DNA of 64,000 nucleotides from Plectrocnemia conspersa (GCA_009617715.1 VTFK01000066.1:868001-932000); one strand, 5' to 3'. Numbered from the stretch's first letter, positions 13,504-24,052 are shown. The notes: generated by a model from the letters alone, not told the origin. Numbers and translations: made by a program.

Positions 13504-13722
13504 TTATTCATTCAAGTCTTTCGCCAGCTTTTCACGGTGACCCTCCCTATATCGCGCGTCATCCAATTGGCATATTTCGCACAAGCGGTTTATAATATAA
13601 TTTAATCGCTTCGGTGCGGCGAACTTTGGGCTATATGGTAGACGTGCTTGACAACACGGGCTTAACACCCGGAAACCACGCCCACTCAACATACCCTTTT
13701 CCAGGACGATTGTAACCATCAA
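13504..13722 (-). CDS. Unassigned open segment, possible exon or gene relic
   Basis: A 72-residue frame lies in a local GC-rich island of about 240 bp. The C-terminal half (RLNYIINRLCEICQLDDARY, then REGHREKLAKDLNE and stop) has coding-like composition. The N-terminal half reads equally well in a second frame (NRPGKGYVEWAWFPG), which suggests a frameshifted relic. I do not recognise the family. Confidence 0.25.
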   Translation of the reverse strand: MMVTIVLEKGMLSGRGFRVLSPCCQARLPYSPKFAAPKRLNYIINRLCEICQLDDARYREGHREKLAKDLNE

Positions 13723-14297
13723 ATGCTCGACAATCTAATCATTGCAATAGCTGGTGACATGTCCTTAATACAACTTATCCGTGATAATATATTATTATTT
13801 TTCACCCCAGATTTTTTCAATTTATGTAGAGTAAGTAAATAATATTTCAGTTAAAATTTACAAACCAACAATTTATAATAATTATTGACCATATAATATA
13901 ATTACTGACTACTACTGAGAATTATTGGAATTAACCAACCAATTTTAAAGAAATTACAAATTTATTTGTGTGATCCGCTTATTTCAAAATAGCGACAATT
14001 TAAAAAATCAATGCTGCGTTAAAAATATCTATTTAATATTTAATTTTTATCTAGTAACTCATTAGTAAAAATTTGAAAATTTAAAAATATTTTTATAGAA
14101 AAAGTAAAAACTGTTTTTTAATTGAAATACCTTAAAAAACTTTTTTGTATACAGAAATAATTGCAGCCTATTTATATATTTCTTAAAAAATCTACCTGAT
14201 ATTAAGTATTTTGTACTTAAATTTAACTTACATATATTGTACAGTCCCTCCAAGATATGAACGCTCATCGTCACAGTATTGGCGAGAAAATATAATA

Positions 14298-14604
14298 GGG
14301 TGACCATGTGAAATTACAAGTGCAATTAATTTTTTACTTTTAATTTAATTTGTTGAGGAAAGTGTAAAAATCACTTACTTACTTATTTTGTTTATTTATA
14401 TACCTATTTAACTCAAAAACATGAGAGCAGTTTTGGTATCACTCTCCAGGTTGAATATCTGTTCAATATAATATTTTTTAAAATACCAATAGAATATTAC
14501 AGGAATTGTTTAATTGATTATAAAATACCACAACATGAAAATAATTTATAATAAAAATATAATACATAATAATTTTTAATTAAATTTCCAACGTATGGTC
14601 ACCC
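14298..14604. mobile_element. TA-flanked MITE with GGGTGACCAT inverted ends
   Basis: The left end TA|GGGTGACCATGTGAAATT matches the reverse complement of the right end, AATTTCCAACGTATGGTCACCC|TA. The TA duplication points to Tc1/mariner-like mobilisation. The interior is AT-rich and has no transposase. It lies about 100 bp from the foldback locus at 14690. Confidence 0.65.
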
Positions 14605-14674
14605 TACCCTTAAAACAGCACTGATTTAGTATTGGTAACGTTCTCTTATCGGTGTAAACAAATTCGCGGAAAAC

Positions 14675-15195
14675 TGTGTATGTATGCATGCATGCGTGGG
14701 GACCCGACAAAGCCGCGCCGACTAAGCCGCCCCGACATAGCCGCGCAAGACAATCCCGCGCTATACAACCCCGACATTGCCGCGACGATAAAGCCGCGCC
14801 GACATTGCCGCGCAAATCAAAATTATACAATTGAATAAAATGAAAGAAAATGATTTTTTTAATTCTAATTATTTTGTTTTGTAGACAGCTATATCACTAG
14901 TGATTCGCTTTTTGAACAGTTAGTCATAGATTGGATGATGCTGGACAGTTACAAAATATACCGAAATTAAAATAAATCAATACAGTGAAAGTCGGCGCGA
15001 GCGGTAGCGAGACGCCTCCTTTTTCCTGTATATGCTTGTAATTATTAATAAATAAAAACCATGTTATAAAATGATTTTTTTTTTTACTTTGCGCGGCTAT
15101 GTCGGGGCGGCTATGACGGCGCGGCTTAGTCGGCGCGGGATTGTCCTGCGCGGCTTTGTCGGGGTGCCTGCATGCGTACACGTCCCACATCTTGG
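14675..15195. mobile_element. Foldback-type element A with 14-bp GC-rich tandem units in both arms
   Basis: The left arm has consecutive 14-bp units: CGACAAAGCCGCGC (14705-14718), CGACTAAGCCGCCC (14719-14732) and CGACATAGCCGCGC (14733-14746), then variant units to about 14815. The right arm (about 15090-15165) carries the same units in reverse complement. Outside the arrays the inversion continues: GTGTATGTATGCATGC on the left, and GTGTACGCATGCAGGC from the reverse complement on the right. The 260-bp centre is AT-rich. This matches foldback (FB/Galileo-type) architecture. No transposase is encoded. The frames of 68-97 aa across the arms, on both strands, are repeat-generated. No target duplication could be fixed. 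Confidence 0.75.
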
Positions 15196-15607
15196 ATGGA
15201 CTATAAGACATATACATTTTGTAACTAACGCTCGTGCCGAACTTATATTTTGGCGGATTAGAAGCAATTGCAGAAAGCCCATTGCTAACTGGGCCTTAAC
15301 AAAGGATACAGTCGGTGACAATTAAAAGTCAAGCGATCGATACAATAAACCTACCGGTACTAAGCCCCTTCAATTTACATTCAATAGAGTTACATTATTC
15401 CACATCTTCAGATCTTTAGTAGACATTACAACTATATCCGTTTCGAATCATCGAATTGACCAGATTTTAGTTTTTAGTATTGAAGTTGGAAACTGGAAGT
15501 TTAGTTTTATACCTGCCTTGTGCTACTTTTATATACTTTTTTAGTTGGTATACATTATTTTATATGTTAGCGACTATCAGCAGACTCTAGTAATAAGTTA
15601 TTAGAAT

Positions 15608-15802
15608 TCAATGTAATGAATAAGCCTGAACAGTCTCCAAGATCACTTCATAAGTTATCTCCAACTTAATCTGCATAGCAACAAAAATCACATACGTCAT
15701 ATTAAATGCATGTTGACATATGTCACCTGCTTTCAATCGATGCACATGCAGCCTTGCGCATGTTGATTGGACAGTTAGGAAGTGCCAATCGAAATTGCAC
15801 AC
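15608..15802 (-). other. Open frame of uncertain meaning below the 15.8 kb signal-peptide exon
   Basis: A 64-aa frame follows directly downstream (- strand) of the signal-peptide-like segment at 15830-15898, in another register. Composition is moderately balanced, but there are no motifs. It may be intron or relic. Confidence 0.15.
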
Positions 15803-15829
15803 ATGTAGTTTGATTTAACCGGATTCGCC

Positions 15830-15898
15830 TTGGCGAGGGCACGAAGGGCAAATATAACAACGAAGCACGCGACACGTTGTCCCATCAGTGATTATCCC
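15830..15898 (-). CDS. Possible signal-peptide first exon
   Basis: On the - strand an ATG at about 15895 opens MGQRVACFVVIFALRALAKA followed by NPVKSN, with a hydrophobic core and small residues suited to signal peptidase. A possible donor (CCG|GTTAAA) follows the NP codons. A GATAAAAA box lies about 100 bp upstream. No downstream exon could be matched, so this may be a gene start or a relic. Confidence 0.3.
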
Positions 15899-16224
15899 AT
15901 GAAATTGTAGTCCACTACAACATTGTCATCTTTGGCGCACTCAGTCGCTTCTCTTTGATTGACAAATAAACATGTTTTCGTTTTTATCACCGTCAGAGAT
16001 TGATTGAGTCGTTCCATCGTCTACCGGAAGAGCAAGCGAGCAATTATATGTTACAACATAAACGGTAAGGTTGGCAAACTCGATTCGAATAGAGAGTAAT
16101 TGTTTTATCAGATTCCTTTCCATTAACATTGAAACTGTCAAAAATCGACATTGAAATCTGATTCTATATTTTATATTGATCCATGTTAAATTTAACGATT
16201 ACACATTAACATCTTACCTTATCG

Positions 16225-16760
16225 AGTTACTCGAACATGTGGTAATTAAAAACTTCCCTACAATAGACGGATAAAGGGAAGATCTCCGTGAGAAAATTAA
16301 AGTTTAAAGATGAAAAGAAGTATCGAATTTTTATTGAAAGGCAATATCTTTTAAAAAAAACAAGATATTTCATACCACTGTCACCACCTACGCTTGCGGT
16401 CACCTGTTGACGTTTTTTCGCGAATTTCCGCTTACATTTCAATTAACATGATGATAGGAGTCACATGCCGCGATTTGCACAAGTGTCCATCTCAATTGAG
16501 AGACGTCACCGGTTGTTGTTGTGGCACGTCTCCCTTTTTTTGCCAGTTGGTATAATACACGCGAGACTCGAGTTGATTGATCCTTTTTGGACGAATGTCT
16601 ACTGATTACCATTGACGTAGGTCGGTCACTAGAAGTTGGCTTGAAGCTCTCAAATAAAGTGCCATGGGTAATTTCTAAAAGACTAAGCTCGTATTTTAAA
16701 CCACCTCCACAGCAAAATGTGAGAATCAACCTGTATACACCCAAAAATTAGTAATCATCA
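16225..16760. other. GC-richer stretch with frames on both strands, unassigned
   Basis: The - strand has a 101-aa frame (16439-16744) and a 71-aa frame (16227-16442). The + strand has a cysteine-rich run, CRDLHKCPSQLRDVTGCCCG, at about 16468. None extends into a recognisable domain. I cannot decide which strand, if any, is coding. Confidence 0.25.
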
Positions 16761-16934
16761 ATAGACTTTCGAATACGTAAGCAATGGACGTTTATGTATA
16801 ACATAACCACAAATATAGTAACCCTCGGTTAATTTCACGCTCAAAGCAAAGTCGTTTTTATCATTCATTAGTGTGAAATAACATTAAAAGTAATATATTC
16901 GTACAGAAATAATTAGTCGAAAAGCACATTTTTG

Positions 16935-17060
16935 TGTTCGTCATAATTGCTCGCGATGAACATATAAAAGGGTTTGCAAGAACCTGTAAAAAGTTCTGAA
17001 ACATTACTTCAACGACTATTTTATTTCGGACTACTAACTCAAGAGGTCTGCTACAACTCA
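16935..17060 (+). promoter_or_regulatory. TATA promoter-like block, paralogous to 20165-20275
   Basis: GAACATATAAAAGGG at about 16957-16971 is followed 50-60 bp later by TTCAACGACTATTTTATTTC. The 20.2 kb block reads GAACATATAAAAGAG and then ATCAACGACGTGTATTTGGA. Upstream, AATAATTAGTCGAAA aligns with ATAATTAGTGGAAA. The reading frame seen at 20.2 kb is not preserved here, so this looks like the promoter of a decayed duplicate. Confidence 0.45.
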
Positions 17061-17149
17061 ATTAATCACACCACTGCTTGAAACTTATACCTGATTTATA
17101 TGTATATATCAGATCAGACAGATCCACAAAGTTTTTTACTGATTACCAT

Positions 17150-17295
17150 GGTCACAAATAAGTATAAAAGGGCTCGGCGACTTTCAGTTAGGAGCCTTAA
17201 AATGCCCTAAAGAGTCACGATTGCGTCTTATTTTCTTGCCCCTCGCAGCCAGAACGTCAGCGCTTGAGAACGGTCTTTTTGCACAAGTTTGCCAG
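17150..17295 (+). pseudogene. Putative secreted-protein gene start with TATA box, broken (copy 3 of 3)
   Basis: GTATAAAAGGG at about 17172 is a strong TATA box, about 40 bp before ATGCCC at about 17201. The third codon is TAA; in the other two copies this region encodes RVAIASLIL-type sequence. After the stop the homology continues (RVTIAS, then, after a frame change, AARTSALEN). The gene therefore has at least one nonsense and one frameshift lesion. It is the only copy that keeps promoter, start codon and hydrophobic segment in order. Confidence 0.45.
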
Positions 17296-17299
17296 ACAA

Positions 17300-18240
17300 T
17301 AATATTTTCAACAAAAGCTATGAGGAGTTAAAAAAATATTTTTTTTCTTGAAACTGTAAATTATTATTGTTTTAACAATGGCCATCATAATGCATTGGGC
17401 AAACCAGATTTTTTATTTAAAATTTAAAAAAAATCGAAAAACATTATTTTAGAGAAACGTAATTTATTATCAAATTACAGACTCTTGTGGGCCAACTTTC
17501 ACGTCAAGGCCGATAATAATATTCATCCTGAATCCACCCGGGCTTTGCAATATTGCAATTTTGAATAAAAATCATTACTCTTTTTTGCTATTGTAAAAAT
17601 GTAAGTAATATATTTCTATCACTAATTTTATATTTTTTATAGCATCTTGTTGTGTAGCTGAAAAAAAATTTTTACTTATTTTTTGCCGCAAAATAAAATA
17701 TTTTGACTAATATGTAAAATGCTTAAAATTATGAGAACTAGTATTTTTATACCAAATTATTTACTCATCTTACTTCGTAAATCCATAGCTTTAATATAAG
17801 GTTTATGATAAATAAAAAATATTATTTTAAGAACAGCTAAAAATATTTTAAAACTAAAAATAAATTTATAAATTTTGCATAAAATTTTAAGGTTTTTATT
17901 AAAAAAATCTAAAAACAGGTTTTTTATTTGCGTGAAATTTTAAATATCAATCTATATATCTTTGTGGCAAAAATATGTGTTGTATAAAGTGATTTGTATC
18001 CATTTTTTTAAGTTTTGTGTTCAAAAATATATTTATTGATTTTTTGGGTTTAAAATAAACATTATTTATTTTTAAAAATGCTAAGAATAAACAATACTTA
18101 CATTTTTAAAATAAAATGTTAAATTACTAATATGTGAAATTATTGAATATACATGACAAAAAAATGTAATTATAGCTATGCATTTTAGTTAAAAATTAAA
18201 AAAAAACTACGCGTGCTAGTGAAAAATAGTAAGATTTGTA
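17300..18240. other. Very AT-rich DNA, nothing recognised
   Basis: Low-complexity sequence with many A/T runs. There are no coding frames and no clear repeats. Confidence 0.5.
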
Positions 18241-18244
18241 TTAC

Positions 18245-18960
18245 ATACAAGATTTCAAACGCGAAGCGCAAGATTATGAGTGCAAAGCGTAAATATATGA
18301 GCGCCTCAATGAGAAAATAACCAGCTGGATTTGATTTGATGTAAAGACTAGTGGACAACTAATCTAGCGCCGACAAAAAAGCGCGGACAAAGGGCGCAGC
18401 GACAAAATAGCGCAACTTATAGTGGTGCAAACGACAAAAAATAAGATCATAAGAGTAGAAAAATAAATAATAATAAATATTTTAATAAAAATTATATAAA
18501 TAATGTAAAATCAAAACTGTTTTTAATTTAAATTTATCAGCATTTTATATAATTTTAAATTTAATGAGTTTGCTATTATATAATAATTTTTAATTTTTAA
18601 TTTGTCAGTTCTCATTATTCAAGTTTCAGAAAGGGTAAATTAAGCACAAATATTTTTTTCAAATTAAAATAAACGGTAACTATCGCAAATTAAATTATCT
18701 AAAATTGTACGATTGTATTATAAATTAATATATTGTTGTGTTTTATAAAAAAAAATTGTACAATATTCCAGATTTTATTATTTATTTTTCTATTTGTGTT
18801 TTTATATTTTTATATATGCGTCGTGCTGCTCTATCATTACGCTCTTTTGTCTGTTCTCATCTGCTCTGTGCCGCCGTTTTGTTACGGCGCCGCCGGTCGC
18901 TGTTTTTCCCTACACACTCATAAATTCGCTCTTTATGCTTATAAATTTTCACTTTGATCT
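18245..18960. mobile_element. Foldback-type element B with CGACAAA..GCGC units
   Basis: The left arm has CGACAAAAAAGCGC (18371-18384), a 13-bp variant GGACAAAGGGCGC (18385-18397) and CGACAAAATAGCGC (18400-18413), preceded by AAGCGCAAGATTATGAGTGC-type units. The right arm (about 18810-18950) read in reverse has AAGAGCGAATTTATGAGTG followed by AGCGACCGGCGGCGCCGTAA and related units, in the same order. The centre is about 360 bp of A/T. The arms are more diverged than in element A. The short frames at 18733-19006 run through the right arm and are not genes. Confidence 0.55.
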
Positions 18961-18964
18961 GAAA

Positions 18965-19735
18965 ATATCGCTTTATATAACTTATTACTGCATTCTAATA
19001 TTTTAATATTGATATAATATTAGTAAACTTCAAACGAAGCAGGAAATCAGATATGTATATTAGATTAGAAACTGAAAAAAACTATTGCGGTCAGTGTGTT
19101 TCGTTTACTTTCATTTTTTTATGGATTTTTATTGCACCATTTTATTCCATGGTTTTTTTATGTCGTGTAAAAAATATTATATTTAAATACAACGACATCT
19201 AATACTTTATAAATAAGTTTATCGTAACTATGCTACAAATACAGTGAAATCCAGTAAGAATGTAGCGAAAATTACATGTCACACGTAGCCGTAAAATTAT
19301 TAAACATACTTTATCAAAAAGCCTGTTGTGTTTGAACCATATTTTAAAAATAATTATACGTACATAAAACGAATATAATGGTACATAAAACGGTATCTAT
19401 TAACAGTTTCAAATGAAAAGCACAGAGCTGGTGCATATTTTTGCTGAATAGGTTACAAAAAAAGCCCATACTTTACATTCCATAAAATAATGACGATAGC
19501 AATTTTTATTACAGTCGAATAAAATATGTATTATATTAGACAATAACATGTAGTTTGGTTCTGCTCTGAAATATCGATATTGGCCAGAAATTCAAAAACT
19601 GGAAGCGACGGTAAACTTCCAGTATATAAACCGAAACATTGCTGTACTGAATCACTCATAGAACTACTACTTTTTTTTTATTTAATACATATAATTTATT
19701 CTCTGTGAGCTAAAGTAGACTAGTTTGACCTAGCC
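18965..19735. other. AT-rich DNA with a lone TATA-like motif
   Basis: GTATATAAACC at about 19621 is followed by ATCACTCA about 30 bp on, a plausible core promoter. No open frame follows before the SINE at 19735. Nothing else was seen. Confidence 0.35.
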
Positions 19736-19955
19736 CGATTTAAATTATTCATCACAATATTCTTCCGTGAGATTAGAAAAATCTAGGAGAATTTCATCTT
19801 TAAAGATCGATTGGAATTATAATTATAATAATCACTATTTTCAATCTCCCTGACACGATAGAAATTAAAAATCTAGACTAGATGACACTCGAACCTATGT
19901 CTTTCAGATCAATAGTCAGCGACTCATACCACTCGTTTATAGTGTTGGTAATTCG
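19735..19955 (-). mobile_element. tRNA-derived SINE, family A, copy 1
   Basis: On the - strand the head contains an A-box-like GAGTGGTATGAGTCG and a B-box-like AGGTTCGAGTGTC. The body follows: TTTCTATCGTGTCAGGGAGA..ATTATAATTCCAATCGATC, ending near AGATTTTTCTAATCTCACGG. The same body occurs at 50075-50265, 22785-22985 and 29500-29615. Internal Pol III boxes of this type mark tRNA-derived SINEs. Confidence 0.65.
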
Positions 19956-20164
19956 CTTCTGACATGAAATAAACAAGAGTTCACAAATGTTCTACAAATG
20001 CAATAAAGTCCAGCTAAAGCAGAAATAAAATTTCCTATAATTAAAGTTGATCTTTCATACAATTTTGAGACTACGATAATATTGCGACTAATGATTTTAT
20101 TTTTAATCACAGATAATAGATTAATTAATAGATGACCGTAAATTCACTATACAGCATAATTAGT

Positions 20165-20275
20165 GGAAATAAACCATTCACCAAATCATTCAATTTTCTC
20201 GCAGCGAACATATAAAAGAGCGTGAAAGTACTTAGCTTATCAACGACGTGTATTTGGACTTTCTGAACGCCAGAC
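20165..20275 (+). promoter_or_regulatory. TATA promoter of the 20.2 kb short gene
   Basis: GAACATATAAAAGAG at about 20205-20219 is followed about 30 bp on by an initiator-like TTATCAACGACG. A related block lies 3.2 kb upstream (16935-17060). The conserved distance from the TATA to the CAACGAC motif suggests a genuine core promoter. Confidence 0.45.
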
Positions 20276-20390
20276 CAGATCCAGCTATTCAATCACCTGA
20301 ATTTCCAGAAGTTCAACCTGATCTTCCAGATGACTTGGAGACCACATGTCACAGTTTCACAGTTTTGCACAGATTATATGTAACGAAAAT
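20248..20390 (+). CDS. Short proline/acid-rich reading segment behind the promoter
   Basis: The frame encodes YLDFLNARPDPAIQSPEFPE followed by VQPDLPDDLETTCHSFTVLH. It then meets a possible donor (TATAT|GTAACG, about 20381) before running into AT-rich, non-coding-looking sequence. No ATG precedes it in frame; the codon at the start is GTG. It may be a propeptide-like exon whose start codon has been lost, or part of a transcript whose start exon I cannot see. No family is recognised. Confidence 0.3.
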
Positions 20391-20629
20391 TTTTAATCAA
20401 CGTGTAATTTTACATATTAACGAGTCGTCTTATCTTTATTGCATTTTTTTTATTTATCAATGTATTACTCATTCTGAAGAGTTATTGGATTTAATTGTAA
20501 CTTTGATAACCGCATTTTATTTAAAAGCTCAATCAAAATGTAGCCTTTATTATTTTATTTTATTAGGAAATTCCTTAAAAATCCTAAAAAAATTCAATCT
20601 CTTCATATATTTTGCTTATTAATTAATTC

Positions 20630-21600
20630 TGCTGATCTATTGATTGAACATTGAACTTGACGTTATCGATGATGATAATTAATCGCTTTTAATATTATAA
20701 AATGATAACCTTTAGAATAAATATTTTTTTTTTCATCACATCAAACCATAACTTGCAATTGATACGTTATATTTTTACTTCAAAGTTACATTGCATCATT
20801 TTCTAATGCCACTAAATTTTTCAGTCCTTCTGTTTTTATTCTTCTTTTATTAACTGATCGATTTATAGCGTGTCCAAAGTCCATGGCCCTTTTTATCACT
20901 ACCATAAATTAGAGTCAATGGTTTTTTGATTCTGTACGATTCAATGCACCCTTCAATAACTCTCAATAATCACTTTGCAGATCGATCATGATTTAATTTG
21001 AATATGAAACGTTTTATTGGTTGCTAAGGGCTTCAGTGCATTAGTAACAATATTTTTGTAGAACACATATGTTCTTCATTTAAAAAATCTTGCATAAGTG
21101 TTAATTTTATTGTTGTAGTGTATAATATTTTTCTCCATCAAACGTCTTTGATATTTGGACAGCTGATTTTATCACAAGAACCCTATGTAAATATTTGAGA
21201 CTTTCGTTAAATTAAAAGACGCAAATTGACGTCGTAAAATACTTTAGTAACTAAGCGATCATAAAATAATAATTTCATGACAACGAACAATAGCTGTACT
21301 ATTATTATTTCATAAAAAATATATGTATATAAATAAATTTAATTATTGTCGTTTAATTTTAGAGTATTTTCTATTGTTAATTATATAATTTACTCCATTT
21401 TGAAAGAGTTTAGAAATATTTGTAATAAAATTAAAACGATAGAAAAAGTGAGCTGCTGATGCTACCCTTTTTTAAAAAATGAAATTAAGAAAATCGTAAA
21501 AATTTTCCGGTGGGATTTTTGTACCACATTGTATTATTATAGCACACGAAAAAAAAATAGAAAAATAATAGATAGTTTAAAAGACTGAATCCTATTTATT
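20630..21600. other. AT-rich intergenic DNA, nothing recognised
   Basis: No coding frames or repeats were seen in this stretch. Confidence 0.5.
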
Positions 21601-21955
21601 TAATAATTTCTTAATAACTTGCTTTGATAACATTTTTGTTGCATATTTAATCTAAATTTTAGAATAATATTATATATTATCTGATTTGCGTTTTTTAATT
21701 TCCTACGATCGTTAATTAGTTCTAATATTTCATCCATCATCCAATGTTGTTTTTCAACTGGCTTCTTAGTCTCGAAGAACTTCTTTCCCACATAAATCAT
21801 CGTTATCATATTTTCCCATTTATAATTTATTTCCTCTTTTTCCTCTATTTGTTAATCATTGCAATTTTGCTTACAATTTTGATTTAATTTATTTGCAAAT
21901 TCAAGTAGAATTTTTCGTCTTCTCTTAAAATAATTGCAACATTATTTATATTTTC
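21600..21955 (-). pseudogene. Non-LTR retrotransposon fragment (endonuclease-RT linker)
   Basis: The - strand reads EEINYKWENMITMIYVGKK and then EKQHWMMDEILELINDRRKL, the segment typical of RTE/CR1-like LINE polyproteins between endonuclease and reverse transcriptase (W-M-x-DEIL-x-L-I-x-xRRK). It is interrupted by stops upstream and ends at 21600. It abuts the dispersed repeat at 21969. Confidence 0.65.
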
Positions 21956-21968
21956 GGGATTCTAACCC

Positions 21969-22514
21969 TATGGGGTGTGACTTCGCAGCCAGTAAGATGC
22001 AGAATAATGAATAGTGAGATTCGTTTTCTCCGAACAGTGGTGGAGAAGCTAGCGCAGGGATGTTGTCCGTGGATTCTCAGAGGACATGGAGGTGGCGTGA
22101 CAGCGACAGTACAGCGAAAGTTGATCCCTCTATGGTGCGAGCGTCCATGACAGTATGCGGTATGCGGTATCTGCTGGTATCTTCGAATGTCTGTCGGAGT
22201 CTGCCAGGTGACTGCTCTTAAATTATATATTCAGGGCTGCAAAGCTTACCAATCACAATCATGCAGCGATCATCCAGCCAATCACTGCACTCGCTTCTTA
22301 GAAACAACTAAATAAGTATACGCCTTTAGAAAGTGAAATTAGCAGAATTATGTAACGGAATGTTGTGGCCTTACGGTGCTATCTGTCTTCCAATGATATA
22401 TTCTTTTCCGTGACCGTTTCATAACAAAGAAATATTCCTTCAATTCACCGGAGAATCCTTGCGTGCTATTTATGAGTGAACCCTTTAGTTCTAGTCGTAA
22501 CGAGAGCTTTTTGA
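21969..22514 (+). repeat. Dispersed repeat, copy 2 (partner at 1931-2572)
   Basis: Collinear with copy 1 from GGGGTGTGACTTCGCAGCCA to CACCGGAGAATCCTTGCGTG and on to CTTTTTGATA. It has small deletions and a local GTATGCG duplication. The start adjoins the LINE fragment on the opposite strand. Confidence 0.75.
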
Positions 22515-22784
22515 TACATTAAAAAATGACTAACATACATTTTTGTAACTAAAATAATATAATTTTGCATTTCCTTAACATTATTTTAATATTTTTACTA
22601 CAAATATATTGTATTTTTTAATATTTTTATTATTTTTATTGAATAAAATAAAAGCGCGATTGAGCACATTATTATTAGGAAACGTAGAAATGTAATTGCC
22701 GTTCCATCGGTTGCTTAGCACAAAAGCCAGTTATTATTACCCTACTACTTTTGGTGCTCTTTATCGTATCGACCAGCACGATAG

Positions 22785-22985
22785 ACCAGTGTTATAAGTC
22801 AGTGACTAATACTTTAATGACCAGGATTCGAATCACATTTGGATCATATTAAGTTATTTCCTCTGGGAGATTGGAATTAGTGATTAATATTATATAATTA
22901 TATTTCTGATCGATCATCACAGATTAGGGTTTCCTAGATTTTTCTAATCTCACGGATGAATAATTTGAATAAAATCGATCTTTTA
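22785..22985 (+). mobile_element. tRNA-derived SINE, family A, copy 2
   Basis: The B-box-like AGGATTCGAATCA is near the 5' end. The body GAGATTGGAATTAGTGATTA leads to TAGATTTTTCTAATCTCACG, matching the other family A copies. Confidence 0.6.
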
Positions 22986-23244
22986 TATATCGTGCTTGGT
23001 GACATTTATTTATTGTAATATCTAAGAATAGTTTTAAATTAATTTAATAGATCTCGCTGATTTTTAGTCGGGTGCCGCACTACTTAGTGTTTATTTAATA
23101 TTTTTTTTATAATTCTGTTACTTTAAATATATAATATTTTATAATAAATCTATAGAAGATTTAAATTTTTTAATCAATTAAATAAAAGTGCTTAACATTA
23201 GCAGACGTTGAAATTAAATAGCTGTTCCAGAATATGATTTAGAA

Positions 23245-23448
23245 CAGGGCTCGGCAACCTATGACCCGCGGGTCACCAAGTGACCCGTTTGATGATTTGA
23301 AGTGACCCATTTCAGTTCTGCAAATATCATTTTTTTATACCACATATATGGTTGTTAGGACCAAAAATATTCACTAACCCGAATAGTCTTTTTAATAGTC
23401 ACATTTTAATTATTTTGACCCGCAGCCATAAAAGGTTGCCGAGACCTG
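23245..23448. mobile_element. hAT MITE with a perfect 8-bp target duplication
   Basis: The element begins CAGGGCTCGGCAACC and ends GGTTGCCGAGACCTG (one mismatch between inverted ends). It is flanked on both sides by ATTTAGAA (23237-23244 and 23449-23456). The 204-bp length, CAGGG ends and 8-bp duplication are diagnostic of hAT. The perfect duplication suggests fairly recent insertion. A 79-aa frame across it is incidental. Confidence 0.9.
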
Positions 23449-23752
23449 ATTTAGAATATCTGTTAAATCGGGCGCACGTGCTTTTGTTAACGTTTGTAGT
23501 TACGTTTGTTTATAAAACATGTAATTTTATGATATTCTACGCCTTTCTAAATGAAGGTATAAACCATGTTTATTTTATCAAGTTCAACTAATCATTTCAG
23601 TTGTTATCATTTAAGAGATTACACGTAAAACTGTTTCATATACACATCACAGTGGAATCAAACCGTTACAGATCAGATACTAAATGATGCAAAAAGTATA
23701 AACATTTTCTTGATTGCATATCCTTTATTATGTATGAAAGAATCAGATTTTT

Positions 23753-24052
23753 TTGGTTCTCGGTATGAATTTTATACATTGCAACATAAATACTAATATG
23801 ATTAATGGATGGTTAGTGTTTCTTCTCGATAATTTTTCAAAGTTGAAAAATTATCGAGAAGAATTCTCATTTCTCGAGACTGGTGGACCACAAAAACATT
23901 TTTTAATATGTAAAATTAAATTTGTACGAATATTTTTAGAATGTTTACAACCACTGCCCTTTTTATTACGCTGCATAAGTAAAGTCGGGTTCATGCCTAA
24001 TACGCATAATCATTGGAATGATTTATTATGGGTCAATGACAAAAAATTGTAG
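23753..24052 (+). other. 99-aa open frame of unknown status
   Basis: The frame runs through a perfect 20-bp palindrome (23821-23862) and ends in HNHWNDLLWVNDKKL. Composition is not clearly coding and no domain is recognisable. Confidence 0.2.
23821..23862. repeat. Perfect palindrome, 20-bp arms, 2-base loop
   Basis: TCTTCTCGATAATTTTTCAA (23821-23840) and its exact reverse complement (23843-23862) flank AG. It could extrude as a cruciform or fold as an RNA hairpin. Confidence 0.85.

Noticed and set aside
14632..15325. Five overlapping frames of 68-97 aa on both strands
   Set aside because: They are made by the GC-rich 14-bp repeats of foldback element A, which have few stop codons in any frame.
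16468..16570. Cysteine-rich + strand run resembling a CLIP domain (CRDLHKCPSQLRDVTGCCCG)
   Set aside because: The cysteine spacing does not fit a complete CLIP domain, the frame stops soon after, and no protease domain follows.
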